A stretch of 64,000 nt of DNA from assembly GCF_958295425.1 (NCBI RefSeq), contig NC_081142.1, positions 17,242,284 through 17,306,283 on the forward strand, read 5' to 3'. Below the pieces are notes generated by a model. That model saw nothing but the letters and a program-made list of their open reading frames with translations, searched no databases and had not been told where the DNA came from. The stretch's first letter is position 1, and each line of letters opens with the position of its first letter. This document shows, one piece after another, positions 48,413 through 60,402 of this stretch. The translations under genes were made by a program, and so were the position numbers. The DNA is from Solea solea (lineage: Eukaryota > Chordata > Actinopteri > Pleuronectiformes > Soleidae).

Positions 48413-49524
48413 ACCGTATAATATTCATGTGCATATCGGCTATAACGCCATCCAGTTTTAAATCACTGAAATAGATGTTTTATGTTTGTTTTCGCTACAA
48501 AAAGTCGTATTTCATTTTACTTGTTCTTTAAATAATAAACCATAAATTATTATTATTATTGTTGAAAAATAAATTATTTTAATTTAAATAGTATAGATTG
48601 TTTTTAGAAAATATTAATCCATGATTTCACAGTAAAGCTGCGATTCAGGAGTTTTTAAAACTCGAATTCGAATTTCCCTGACTTCAGTTATTACTGTTCA
48701 TTCAATTTCTCTGAAGTAATAATCATATAATTGTATTATTGCAATTTAAAATTAAACATAAATAAAAAATAATATTTTAAAATCGTGAAAATTACATTTT
48801 CTAATTACTAAACCGGAAAATGATCCAGTAATATTTGTAATCTCGATTTAATCCACTAAAGTAAACACGTTTGATTGCTTTGTCGTCATATTTTATCCGT
48901 TTAAAATACCTGCATAAAGTGTGAGAAATCGAATATAACGAAAACAATGTGGTTAAATAATTAACAATCCCATTAAATCTAATATAACGATAACAATGCC
49001 ATTAAAATATAACAAATAATTTAAACATTAATAATGAAAAAAATGTTTTTTTAATTATTTCTTGGATTTATTTACAAATAAATTCAGTTTACAACACAAT
49101 ATAGCTACATAGAATTACATATGGTTGACCTTCTTTATTATTAATTATAAACAATCTATTTTCCAGAGCTTTTTGTGTCTCGTATGAAAAAAGGAAGTCA
49201 AAAATGGGTCCACTTGAGCTTCCAATACAAAAAAAGAAAAATGCAAAATAATTATTACAGACCAAACAACAACAAAAAAGGGACAAGTAAAAATCAAAAC
49301 AGGTAAAATTAATATTTTTTTCTACAAATATTTACAAATATTACCTGTACAGAAATATTTCTTCTTCTTTTTGTTTTTCTCTGTTTTGGACAGTCTTTAC
49401 ATGGCTACAGAGTCCAGTGCTACCTATTGATTTGTGCTCTTCACACTTTCCCCCAGTTATAATGTCTCTATATAAAAATAAGAGTCTATTTTAATGTTTG
49501 TCCTCGTTATTTCTTCTGTAAAAG

Positions 49525-50715
49525 TCATTGTGACGACCACTTGGACATTGCCGCCGCCGTCGCTGACGGTAAAACGTGTCCTGAAATTAGATTTGACGGC
49601 ACACTGAGGATGGGAGCGATAGCGGCTGAGGTCCGGGTCAGAGACAGGGACTGCGCGCTCAGCAGGGCCGACTGAACAGTCACCGGAGGCCGCAGGAACG
49701 CCTGAGGTGAGGACGAGGAGGCGCTGGAGACCCCAATGATGTTCTCTATGCTGAAGGACGGTCTGTTTGACGGCTCTGATTTGATCATGGACGCCGTGCT
49801 CAGACTGTTGAGCTGGAGTTGCAGACTCGGGCTGAGCTGGGCGTTGAAGGCTTTTCTGTTCAGCTCCGCCGAGGACAGGAGCGGGACGCCGGGCGGCAGC
49901 ATGTGGCCCACGGGTGGGATGTAGGGATACTGCAAAGCGGCCGGATGAGAATAGGCAGCCGGGTGGATCCCGTAGTGTCTCCCGTAGGGGCCCCCGAGGC
50001 TGTACGCGCCGAAACTCTGCATCATGAGCGCAGTCTGGTCCCTGAGCATGTCCGGCTGAACCCTCTTGAACCGTTTCCTCCTCCTGAGGAAGCTGCCGTT
50101 GTCGAACATGTCCTCTGACGCGGGGTCCAGGGTCCAGTAGTTGCCCTTGCCTGGGTTACCGGGCTCCCGCGGGATTTTCACGAAGCAGTCGTTCAGAGAC
50201 AAATTGTGGCGGATGGAGTTTTGCCACGCCGGGAACTTCTCCCGGTAATACTGGAAGCGGTTGCTGATGAACTCGCAGATGCCGCTGAGGGTGAGTTTTT
50301 TCTGCGGGCTCTGGAGGATGGCCATGGTGATGAGCGCGATGTAGGAGTAAGGCGGCTTCACCATGCTGCTCTTGGACTTCATCGCTCCTCCCGACGCTGC
50401 GCTCCCGTCGTGACCCTCTCCCTTCCCGGTGCCAGCCTCTCCTTCCCCGGAGCTCTCGCAGCACGGGCTCCCTCCGCCGGACCTCATTTCGTCCTCCTCC
50501 TTCTCCACCTCGATCTCATCCTCCACATCATCATCCCCTACTTCTCCCCGCAGGTCGTGCAGGATGCCTGTGCCCGGGCTGTCGCAGTCGCTGTCCACCC
50601 TCTCCATGCCCTCCTCGTCTCCCTCGCCCACCACGTCGATGTCCACGTCCTCCGCTGTGAGCACAGTTTGACCGGACATGTCGCTGGCTCTTTCGCTGCC
50701 TCCAGACAGGGTCAT
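49525..50715 (-). CDS. foxd3: Forkhead box D3 transcription factor (single exon, 396 aa)
   Basis: FOXD3 is a nuclear forkhead factor required for neural-crest specification and for maintaining pluripotent progenitors, acting largely as a repressor. The gene is intronless, as in other vertebrates. The start MTLSGG, followed by [20 protein letters not shown], is the family N-terminus; the Met at residue 13 is therefore internal. An acidic stretch occupies about 31-79. The forkhead domain is at about 119-213 ([59 protein letters not shown]). The C-terminal half has [18 protein letters not shown], and an eh1-like Groucho-binding motif FSIENIIG is at 321-328. It lacks the Ala/Gly expansions of mammalian FOXD3. 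Residue 155 is Gln (CAG) where the family usually has Pro (NRFPYYREK). Paralogue foxd5 or another foxd gene is unlikely given the N-terminus and the alg6 neighbour. Confidence 0.98.
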   Translation of the reverse strand: MTLSGGSERASDMSGQTVLTAEDVDIDVVGEGDEEGMERVDSDCDSPGTGILHDLRGEVGDDDVEDEIEVEKEEDEMRSGGGSPCCESSGEGEAGTGKGEGHDGSAASGGAMKSKSSMVKPPYSYIALITMAILQSPQKKLTLSGICEFISNRFQYYREKFPAWQNSIRHNLSLNDCFVKIPREPGNPGKGNYWTLDPASEDMFDNGSFLRRRKRFKRVQPDMLRDQTALMMQSFGAYSLGGPYGRHYGIHPAAYSHPAALQYPYIPPVGHMLPPGVPLLSSAELNRKAFNAQLSPSLQLQLNSLSTASMIKSEPSNRPSFSIENIIGVSSASSSSPQAFLRPPVTVQSALLSAQSLSLTRTSAAIAPILSVPSNLISGHVLPSATAAAMSKWSSQ

Positions 50716-51260
50716 CTCACGGCTTACTCACACTTATTTATTATTATTGTTTTTTGTTTTTTCTTCTTCTTTTAAAATATTAAAATAAGAAACAAGTCTT
50801 CTTGAGCCTAAAACAACGGAGCAGCAGCCGGGTGTGATGCGTCTTCAGGCGAGAGCAGAGCGCACAGAGAGCCGTAACTGCTGCCGGACTTCTCGTCGCT
50901 CCTGTCAAGAGATCAGATGTCTCCCAAAATCTAAATGCGGTTGAGGCAGCAGCCAGTCAAGCCAAAGAGCGGCTTTAACTTCTGCAAATATTCCCCCACT
51001 CGGTGAGTGAGGCAGGCCCGTGTGTGAAGCCGCGCGTCTTGCCTGGAAAGTTGTTGGGTGATGTTGCGCACGGCGGCGTCCCGTCTTCTCCTCTGCGTCT
51101 ACTGAGAATATGTAATTCCTACAGCTGTGATATTTGGAGAGGCGAGCCGTGGTGACACATGCTGCTTTTAGGGCCGGAGCTTTAAAAGGGCTGTCTGATA
51201 GATTACTTTTCCCAGTAGCTATAAGATATACTATCAGTGCAGGACACGTGGTTCGGTGAC
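50716..51260 (-). promoter_or_regulatory. foxd3: foxd3 5' leader and probable promoter
   Basis: This GC-richer segment lies upstream of the foxd3 start. A TATA-like TTTTAAAG is at about 51188-51181 on the minus strand, and a CACGTG E-box sits at 51244-51249, some 60 bases further upstream. If that TATA box is used, the leader would be about 430-450 bases. An open frame of 149 codons on the same strand (51354-50905) overlaps this promoter and is not considered coding. Confidence 0.4.
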
Positions 51261-51424
51261 GACAGACGCCCCCTCGCCTCTCCTCTCTCCTCCCACCCTC
51301 CCTCCTCTCTTCTCCTCTCTCTCTGTTAAACCATGCAAACTGGAGTTGTTTCATGGATTTGTCAACAATGGGACATCGGCAATACTGCTTTCCGCTGATT
51401 TCTGTGTTCGTCCGTCATAGACCA

Positions 51425-51490
51425 TTTAACGGTGGCAGAGGGAGGAAGAGGAGGAGGAGGAGGAGGAGTGGGGGGGGGGGGGGGGGGGGG
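51425..51490. repeat. Purine tract: (GGA)n followed by a 21-G run
   Basis: GGAGGAAGAGGAGGAGG-type repeat leads into 21 consecutive G residues (51470-51490) on the plus strand. It lies about 750 bases upstream of the foxd3 start. Run length may be affected by assembly error. Confidence 0.95.
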
Positions 51491-53017
51491 TGATTGAAAG
51501 GTCTGATGCGCATTAACGTGCTGCGTAAAAGAGAAAACAATCCAAACATTTAACTTTGAAAATAAGCAGCAGGGTGAAAACGACGACAGCTAAGTTCACA
51601 CGGTTTTCTCTTCACTTCTTTTAATGTTGAATTTTCTTTATAACTTTGAAACTGTGCGTGCATGGATTTTTTTTGTTGTTGCTGTAATTCAATGTAAAGG
51701 CATGCAGTTTGCGTAAAGAACTGTGCGTAAAGTTCACTTCTTTTTTTTTTTTACATATATGTAGCTGAAAAAGCATGACTTGCTGTTCCAGATAAATCCA
51801 ATAGACTTGAAATGTCTTCAAGTCTATTTATTCCCGCAGGATTAGCCGAAGGTGGGAAGAATATTGAAGCAGCAGCAGCAGCAGCAGCTCATGCAGGCGA
51901 TGAATGGGAGAATATCCTTAAGAGTTTTGTAAGAGGTGCTAACGACCCCGATCATTGCATGTTTTTACATTTGAAAACAGTAGGAAATGCAGGCAGCGGG
52001 TGAATGCAAAGAGAGCCGTTGTATTCATATGAAGGTGAGCGGCGCAGGCTGAGGATGTCACAAATACCGGATTCTTTCCTGCGTCGTGTGAGAAAATCTA
52101 ACAAGACCATAGTGAAAGGAGGAGGAAAAAAAAGGAGGAGGCTTTTGTTTTTCAGATGTAACGTTCAAAGCAACTTCTGCTGTTTTAAGGAAAAGGCGCA
52201 GTTGGGTTTGCCCTCAGCATGCGCCACAAGCCATTTAAACGTACAATTGATTTTTATCGGAAGTCTTTTCAGGAGGTTAATGAGAATATCTATAATCCAC
52301 TCCAGGCAGGTTTGTGTGTGTGTGTCAAAAGTTTTTTTGAATGGATGAAAAACACAAATTGAGATGTAACACACACACACACGTATTCTGTCTCAATTGA
52401 AAGAGACAGAATACATGTTTCGTTCGACTCCAGCTTTTATTATTATAATTATTAGTAATGCATTTATATACAAATAATGATTATGTAAATACAATTCATT
52501 ACTAAATCCACACAATAAAAACAAAACATTTTCTTTTAAAATTGTTTGCGTCGATCCTTGCTGCAGTTTTCTGTGACACCTCTGCTCACAGGATCATTAA
52601 CAATATAATAATAATAATAATAATAATAACGTGTATGGGTCAAAGCAGGTGAACGTGACTTCCGATTTAGTCTCGCCGTGCACGTGTTAATCTCGCGGTG
52701 ACCTGTGTGAATACGGACTACTTAGCAGATGAAACCGTGAGTCCACGCCAACTTTTATCCTGCTGGGCGCGCGTGCATGTGTTAAAGGGAAACAAATAAT
52801 GTTTTCCTTTAAGTTTTCTAAGGCCTTAAATGACAAAAAAAACAACCTTAATTTCTTCTTGTTGAACTGATATGATCATTTGTTTCCTCCTTAATTCAAA
52901 CATACAGGTGTTACAGATACAGGTTTGTGACACTTTTTATTCGCCAAATTTCTTACATGTAATGATTGTTTTTTTTTTTAAGGAATCAGGTCAAAGAGTC
53001 ACAGTATAAGTCTCCCC

Positions 53018-53079
53018 CCCTCCCTCTCTGTGTGTGTCTCTCTCTCTCACACACACGCTCTCTCTCTGTGTCTGTCTGT

Positions 53080-53114
<35 letters not shown>

Positions 53115-53130
53115 TGTGTGTGGACAGAGA
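53018..53130. repeat. (CT)n and (GT)n compound microsatellite
   Basis: CTCTCTCT and TGTGTCTC blocks lead into about 13 GT units. Confidence 0.93.
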
Positions 53131-53451
53131 GAGAGACAGGTGCAGTCAGCCTCCCTTAAAAACCCCCGGAGTTGCAGTGTTGTGTGAAAGGCGGTGTAAC
53201 TGCTGATATAACCCGACTGAAACAGCACCGGCAGAGAAGAAGAGGGAGGGGGGTTGGTTGGTTTCGAACGCGTCCTTCCTGTGATCTTTTGAAGCCTCAT
53301 AAATCCGCTTTTATTCCTCCGCAGTTTGTTAATGAAATGTACGTTTTAAGCACACATGCACGGCTTAGCGCGACAAAACCCCCCTCTTAGTATAATAAGC
53401 CAACTCGCTCCTGCGTGAAACCACGAGCAGGAGACAAGACAGAAAAAAAGG

Positions 53452-53500
53452 AGCAGCAGCAGTGATGATGATGATGGTGATGATGGTGAAGGTGATGGAG
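53452..53500. repeat. (GCA)n-(GAT)n compound repeat
   Basis: AGCAGCAGCAG followed by degenerate TGATGATGATG units. Confidence 0.85.
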
Positions 53501-53625
53501 AGCAAACACATGTGATCACAGCAAACTCACAGCAAGGTCACTGAACAAATAAATGTGATCATAATGCCGTGATGCTTCGGTGATTCCAGAGAGAATATAG
53601 GATGATTTTTTTTTATTTCTCTTTT

Positions 53626-53668
53626 TCTCTCCCCCTCCTCCCCCTCCTCCTCCTCCTCCTCCTCCTCT
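53626..53668. repeat. (CCT)n pyrimidine tract
   Basis: CTCCCCCTCCTCCCCCTCC followed by perfect CTC units. Its purine complement gives a poly-Gly frame on the minus strand. Confidence 0.93.
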
Positions 53669-53744
53669 GCTGTCTGACTGGGGTGAAAGGTCAGGGTCAC
53701 CTGCACACAATGTGTCAGTTTAGTGTGGGCCTTTCAGCTGTGTG

Positions 53745-53950
53745 TGTGTGCACCTGTATTTGTGACGTCTTTAGGACATTTTCTGGCATAAGCACTGACC
53801 TTGTCAGGACCAGTTGTCCTCATGGAGATCAAAATCTGGTCCTGTTTTATAGGGATCAGATTTGAACTGTGTTTAGGTTAAGGTTAAGGGATAACTAAAG
53901 GCTTTTGTTAGGGTTGTCCAAATGGATGGAAGTCAAGGCATGTCCTTCAT
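53745..53950 (-). repeat. CCCTAACC-family dispersed repeat, reverse copy
   Basis: It contains TGTCAGGACCAGTTGTCCTC, a GGTTAAGGTTAAGGG stretch and GTTAGGGTTGTCC, the complement of the units at 11920-12510. It is degenerate and single-unit. Confidence 0.55.
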
Positions 53951-54634
53951 GGGATAGCTGCACAAACCTGTGTGTGTCAAAAGTCAAAAGTGATCATTTT
54001 ATTTAATGAATTTATCAATATTTCAGAGAAAAATCCAAAATTCCCTCACATGACAGATTTTTATACATAACATAAATGATCACTACACGTGTTGATTATT
54101 AAAATTTAACAATAAAATGTGCTTTTTTTGAAGGTCAAAAGGCCAAACAAATGACACAAAATGACTTGTGAAGATTTCATAACATTTTCAGGTTTTCTTC
54201 CTTTAAGTTATCTGAGTAAATGTGAGTACAACACACTAAAAAAAACACACTTATAATCATAACAAACATATTTACTAACACAAAACCCCCTTTTAAAAAC
54301 CCCCATAAATGTTTGGAGAAAATCCACCTGCAGTAAAAAATCATTTAAAGTCTTTTTTATTTTATTTATTCACATAATCAATAGTGACATCTCTCTCTTC
54401 ACATTTTAATATTTCCTTTCTTTAACACACACACCATCCTATTTGATCTCGATTCAACAAATACAATTTAAAACAGTTTATTGATTAATTAAATTTTGTT
54501 TTATTGTAAAAACGTCAATAAGAAGTGGCTACAAACGTGGCATTATGTGATTTATTTTAATCAAATTACACACATGCACTTCATTATTGTGTTTGTTAGA
54601 AGCTGATTATTTTTTTCATTGAATGAGTTAGAGG

Positions 54635-54920
54635 TGAAGGAGCAGCAGTTTCGGGGGCAGCAGCTAATAAAACGCTATGATAAATGAACGGCATTGTTAG
54701 CGCGCGCCTGTAATTGCGTCCATTATGTTAATTATTTCACATCAGACGCCAAATCTCTCTTGTCAGATTTAATAACAACAAAATCTCACCGCAGCCTCGC
54801 ACAGCGATTTACCACACAACATTAACCTACAGGGAAAAATGGGAGTTATTTCCCCACAATTAGATTTTTCATTGGCGACATTGTCAAGGCCACAGAGCCC
54901 TGAGAGACTGACTCACACGT
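54635..54920. promoter_or_regulatory. Candidate conserved non-coding element upstream of foxd3
   Basis: A repeat-free block about 4 kb upstream of the foxd3 start. It is dense in homeodomain-type (TAATTA, TGTAATTG, TTAATTA) and HMG-type (ATTGTTA, AACAAC) words and bounded by AT-rich or repeat sequence. The call rests on appearance only. Confidence 0.3.
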
Positions 54921-57900
54921 GTGTGTTTTCTCTCCTCTTCATCTCCTCTTTCTTTTTTGGGGGAAAATCACCATCTTCAGTCCTGCACTCTATCAACCCG
55001 CGAGATTCTGTCAAACAAAATGATGGAGCTCATTTTTTTAACGCTGAGCTCCTGCAGGATGAGCCCGGGTCTGATCTCTCCGTCACAACAGAAGCACAAA
55101 GGGCCCACAAATAGAAGACAGGTGTCCACGCGTGTGTGTGCGTGCGTGTGTATGTGTGTGTGTGTGCAGGTTTGTCCCATTTATTTGACGCGTGTGTATA
55201 TGAAGACACTATCCAAGAGGAAAACTCACATCACATGGGTTGTTGTTTTTTTGTACACGTTTTTAGAGCTGGAATAAATAATACAGACATATACAACAAC
55301 ACGACACAATATGAAAATACAGAGGTAATATTATGGTAATATAATTTATTTATACAGTAATCATGTAGTAAAAAACACGGTGCACCATAAGCTGCATTTC
55401 AACTTAATAATGACCATTTTTGATTTTTAATTCTAATTACCAAGCTATTACCTGGATATTACTTTGTAAATGACATGTTGTTACTTTATCTTTATGTCTT
55501 ATTACTACACTATTACATTGTTATTACTGTAAGGTGGTATTGACGTGACTTTAGCTCCCTATTATGCAGTTATCACCACGTAGTTACTGGACAGTTATGT
55601 AAAGTGTAGTGCTGAAGTCAGTGTTAAAAAACAAAAAAAACACGACCGTTTTATAGAAACAGATTATGCAGGAATAAATAAATAAATAAGCCCCAGTGTT
55701 TTTTTTGAAGTTGGTTTCAGGTTCGGTGTCATGGGTGGGCAGCTGTGTCTCAGACCGTGGAACGTGGACCATGGAGAGGCCTCGTGAGTAGAAACACGGC
55801 CTCTCAGCTTGAGATGGACAAGGTGTGAAAAAAGTAAACACAGGCAGCGAAATAAATTGTATATATTTTATTTTTCAAGGTGAACAAATAAGAAAAATAT
55901 GGTTGTTTTTTTTTCTCCTTTGCCAGCTGTAGAACCTATTGTCTTTATGTCAGATACAATCTGTGCACTGCAGGTAAAATCACGCTTTTCTTCATGCAAA
56001 AACGATTCAAGTAGTTTTGTTTTCAGTGTTTTTATTTTTTTTCCCCATCAAATATTATCACAAGCGGCTGCACGCAGCTCCTGCACCCGTCCATCCGTGC
56101 TCTCCCCCCGGCAGGAGGCTGCATGACACTCGCGGGGTGTTGGTGGGAAAGTGACACCTTGAGCCAAATGAAGCCGGGATTACCATGCCAATGTGTACTT
56201 GTTAACTACGTGCAATGTCACCCAGTTTGTAAGCTTTTTGTCATTCAGATCGAGGCTGAAAAGTTGCACGTCAGTGCACTGCCGCAGCGATTCACGCTGT
56301 AAACGGTGCAAATTGGCCCCGCAGCGGCCATTTAGCGCAGTGTCAAAACACATGCAAGGCCGGCTTTGCGCTAAATAACTGTCTGCATAAAACAATAGTA
56401 AACAATGCGGCTACAACCACCAAGTGTCGAATAGCCTGTGTGCTCATTTAAATATAACAAATAAAGGGCACATTAAAAAACTAATCAATTAATTACAATG
56501 TATGTATTCTTTTATTAGTTTCTTCATTGATACACTGTGTGTTTGGATTATTTGGTGGTGATATTGAAAACAAACACACTTAATTGACACTGTAGCAAAA
56601 AAAAAAACACAATCTAAGACAAAAGACAATGAGAGATAGTCACATGGAATCAGGAGAAGCCTTTTGTTACAGTTATCATGAAAAGATGAAATCTAATTCA
56701 CATATATTACCTCATTCAGCCCCCGCCTGTTCCGTCCCATAATAATATTCCCTCACATTATCTGTCAAATTCTTCACAGGGACACTTTACCTTTTTTAGA
56801 ACCCGCTTATTGGAATTATAGTGGATGAAGATGAGGATGATGATGAGCTTTGAGAAGAATGATGTTTTGATTTTTAACTGAGTGCATTTTATATTTGTGT
56901 AAAAAAAAAAATCAGGATCCCAGAGAAACAATATTCAGATTATCTGTAGGCCTATTATTGCAGGAGGGAACTACCTTAAAACAAATTATGCAGTTCATCT
57001 AAAAACCATCATCCTGCACGCCATTCATTATTTGCTTTGTAAAAAAAAAAAGAAAAAGAGAAGTGTCCTTGTCAGTTATTCAAGCCAGGAAATGCACTGA
57101 CCTCATCCTAATCAAAGTCATTGTGCTGTCTCTTGAAATTATGGACTGCACCTTTAAATTGTCAATTACTCGGAGGTTAAGTGGATTGAATAGACCCAAT
57201 GATTCAAATCAGGTGTTACAATTCAGTGTGCATAGCTATCTGACTTCATTTCATTTTGCTCTGGCTCTCTCTCGCTCTCTCTCTTTCTCTTACAGACAGT
57301 TAAGAGCATTTTTGTGAACACAAAGGTATAGATTTTGGCTGTAAATCACATGAAATTCTTAATTATATATTCATCACATTTGCACTACACATGAACAAAA
57401 GTCCATGACTCCAAATGGCCTTTAATTTAGCTTTTCTGTGATACTGATGGATGGAGACCTCTTCTGGAAGGTTGTGTCTCTTGTCCCCATTCTGACCAAG
57501 GCTCTCTGCACCGCCTTGTTTCTGAGTCCTGGTGGATCCAGTCAGTTTCCAGGCTTCTGGGAGCAAACAAAGCTTTAGAAATGGTTCTCTTACCCTCGTT
57601 CCACACCTCTTCATTTCATGACGGTTGCTTTATTTTGTGGACTGTGGCATTTTATAGACACATAGAAGTGTGAAAACTACCCAATTTAGGTGGACTCCAA
57701 GTCAAAGTCAGGGATAATTATGATGCATGCACCTGACCACACAGTGCACTGCAAAAGCTGTGAATTTATACAAATAAATAAATGAATAATGGCATTCTGT
57801 TAAGTATGTAGACAGGTGAATGGAGTCTGAATCTTACCAAAGCAGTTCCTGATAATGTTAAATCATTGTATCAATGGAAATTATTTGCTCTTGTGCTTAA

Positions 57901-60261
57901 ATGTTTATATCTTGTATATAAACAATATTTTAATTCAGTCGTGATAACTGTTATCTCAAAACAATCAATACATTGTTTGGTTTTTAAAACTAAATTAGTG
58001 AATAAAGCCAAAATGAGATGTTCACCATGGTCAAAAATCAAAATTCTATACCAAGAAAAGCAGCAGATAAACATTAAAAGACTAATTGATCAATTATTTT
58101 GATCATATGATTAATTTCGTTAGTTATTATCCACAGCTGCATAATAATTAAGAGTTTAGTTTGGGTAAATAATCTATTACTGTAATATAAAAGCAACACT
58201 ATCACTCACCCCATAGTCTTTTTTTGTTTTTTTCCCAGTGTGTATTATGTTGTTAATGTGCTCACATTGCAGTGTTTACTCATGCTTTTGACCACACATC
58301 TGAATAATAAACTGCATCAGACCGAAAAAGAAAAAAGTGTTAACACACAAACCAAGTTGCCACCCTCACACTCACACTGTGAAGAGTCTACACAAGCATC
58401 AATATTTTACACTCCCTCCAGAATCCCTCTTTTAAAGATGCAATCAATGCCCTCTATTCATTATCCATGTGTATGTCTTCTAGGTATGGCCTTTGTCATT
58501 AAGCAATAATTCTCCCCTGCACAGTCCCACATTACTCCACTGCTCCACACTTTTACAAATGCCTCCGGGCTATAAATACTAATGAAATCTCTTTGCTTAA
58601 TTTGATTTTGCTGGTACACTTGCAGTTATGGCTGAACTTTCCCACGAGAGGGGTTGATTGAACACTTTCAAGTCCTTATGGAAGCAGGAAAACATTCCAA
58701 AGAGCTGGGGAGATCATTTCCATAATTACCCCGATTGGCACCCTAATGACCTTCTGTGACAATAAAAAGATGTCTTGTTAATTCCATTTCTGTCGCTGAC
58801 ATTCAGGAGATTCCTATCTTACATGTTTGAGGGTTCACAAGATAACAAGTGTACTTTTTTTTCATTCTCCCTCGCTCCCTCCAGCATCCAGCGCTCAAAA
58901 GAGCAGCCCCATTCAGCTTTGCAACCCCCCCCCCCCTCCTCCTTCAACACACTGCAGTGATGTGGCTCTGCTGTGACAGGGACCTGCTTGTGCCTGCACG
59001 GCTCGTCTTCCCTGCCCCAAAGTTGGATAATTTATGGGCCCGGGGAAGATTATAAAGATGGATCTTTGAAGCAATCAATTCTAATGTTGCATTTTTGAAT
59101 GGTGGGATAGAAATGAAGTGCAGAATAATTAAAAAGATCACAAGTCCCCCCTCGCATGTAATAATGAGCGGCTCCAGCCACAGTGTCGGAGGATGTGCCT
59201 TTGATTTGACTGAGAGGACGCCCCGGGTCCACAATGGCGCGGTTTCACCACCACTGCAAATCACGCACTGTGACTTTTTGAGGACTGTGTGCTTGTCTAA
59301 CGCACGGATCATAAGCAGATATTGTTTGTCAGAGGAAGCAGGGGGAGGATGAGGAGGGGGGGTTCTCGTTGCTTGGATGTCTAAGTCAAGATGACTCAGA
59401 GCTGGCATGAAAAGTGACGGGGGCGGTTGTTTGGAATATGTTTCCCAGTGGCCACAATGCCCAGAGTGTTTTGGGATGTTAAAATAAAAGTCCATCCATT
59501 CTTTTGCATATGAATTGGTGTCAAAATGTACCGTCAGCCCACTGCAGGAACAACTGTGAGCTATTGTGCCCTGATAAATTCAGCAAAGGCCTTTTCAGTG
59601 CGTCTGAAAGTATGAGATCGAATGTGAAATTTGCATCTGTTATTTTGCTACTTTTATACGCCTGAAGTTTAGTCATGCACAGCACGCTCATATCATATTG
59701 CACGTATAGATGTGTGCGTAAAAGTAGGTAAACACGTTATAAGTGGCGAAGCAGCAGTTACGTCCTGGAAAACTATGGTGGCTAACGTGAGTGCTCTCCT
59801 CTCCTGGAAGGGGGGAAATGTAATGACACCAGGCAGCAGGTTCACATTGAATATCATTGTGCTGGTTATTTGGTCAACTCAACATTGGCACACTGCACAC
59901 ACACACACATCCACACATCATCCAGTGCTGCAGGTAGTAATAGTTCATTTAGAGTGGACATCCTCTTTAAAAATGAAACGAAGGCGCTAACATGTGGAAA
60001 CCACTAACCTTATTATTGATTTCCCACTACGTGCAGCGTCCACATGTGTCGGTCTCTTTCATCACAACCCTGTTGTTGTAAATGGATGATGCTTTGCTTG
60101 GAATTACCGAGTACATATATGGGTTTAAAGTAGAAAACCCTGAGTGCCTTGGGCATTTAACTGCCCACCACACCACCGTCATCAAGGTTCTTCTAACAGC
60201 AGTTTGTGTCTGTGGAGTAACATGGTGTTTAAGTTGTGATTTTCCTTTAATAAAGACGGAT

Positions 60262-60402
60262 TAGGGCAAATTGACCATAGGTCCATAGGATGGTTGTATC
60301 CTGACTTTCGCCCTATGTCAGCTGGGATTGGCACCAGCGACCGCCATGACTCTCATGAGGAGGATAAAGAGGTAGAAAATGGATAGATGGATGGATGAAC
60401 GT
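60262..60402 (+). mobile_element. RTE-like LINE 3'-end fragment with GATG tail
   Basis: It contains GGGCAAATTGACCATAGG, CGCCCTATGTCAGCTGGGAT, GCACCAGCGACC and ATGAGGAGGATAA, ending in (GATG)n. It is the same family as the fragments at 12515, 40735 and 44740. Confidence 0.7.

Larger units (their letters stand above)
44061..49524. other. Intergenic region between foxd3 3' end and alg6 5' end
   Basis: No gene is recognised. It holds an RTE-like fragment (44740-44890), several microsatellites (47160-47241, 47752-47920, 48384-48412), and long AT-rich tracts from 48400 leftward of foxd3. It also holds a strong CTCF-type word at 47113-47129. Minus-strand AATAAA signals for foxd3 are at 49139-49134 and 49072-49067, some 390-460 bases past its stop. 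A 169-codon minus-strand frame (44634-45143) spans the LINE fragment and a GT run, and is spurious. Confidence 0.6.

Noticed and set aside
50206..50775. 189-codon open frame on the plus strand, antisense to foxd3
   Set aside because: It mirrors the GC-rich foxd3 coding frame and has no domain; antisense frames of this kind are expected over biased coding sequence.
50905..51354. 149-codon frame just upstream of foxd3 on the same strand
   Set aside because: Its start lies upstream of the likely TATA-like box and its Arg/Glu-rich part comes from a CT-rich tract, so it is promoter sequence and probably not a uORF.
58944..59495. 183-codon minus-strand open frame, the longest unassigned
   Set aside because: Low-complexity Pro/Ser/His content, no recognisable domain or splice context. 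It overlaps a block that looks like non-coding conserved DNA.
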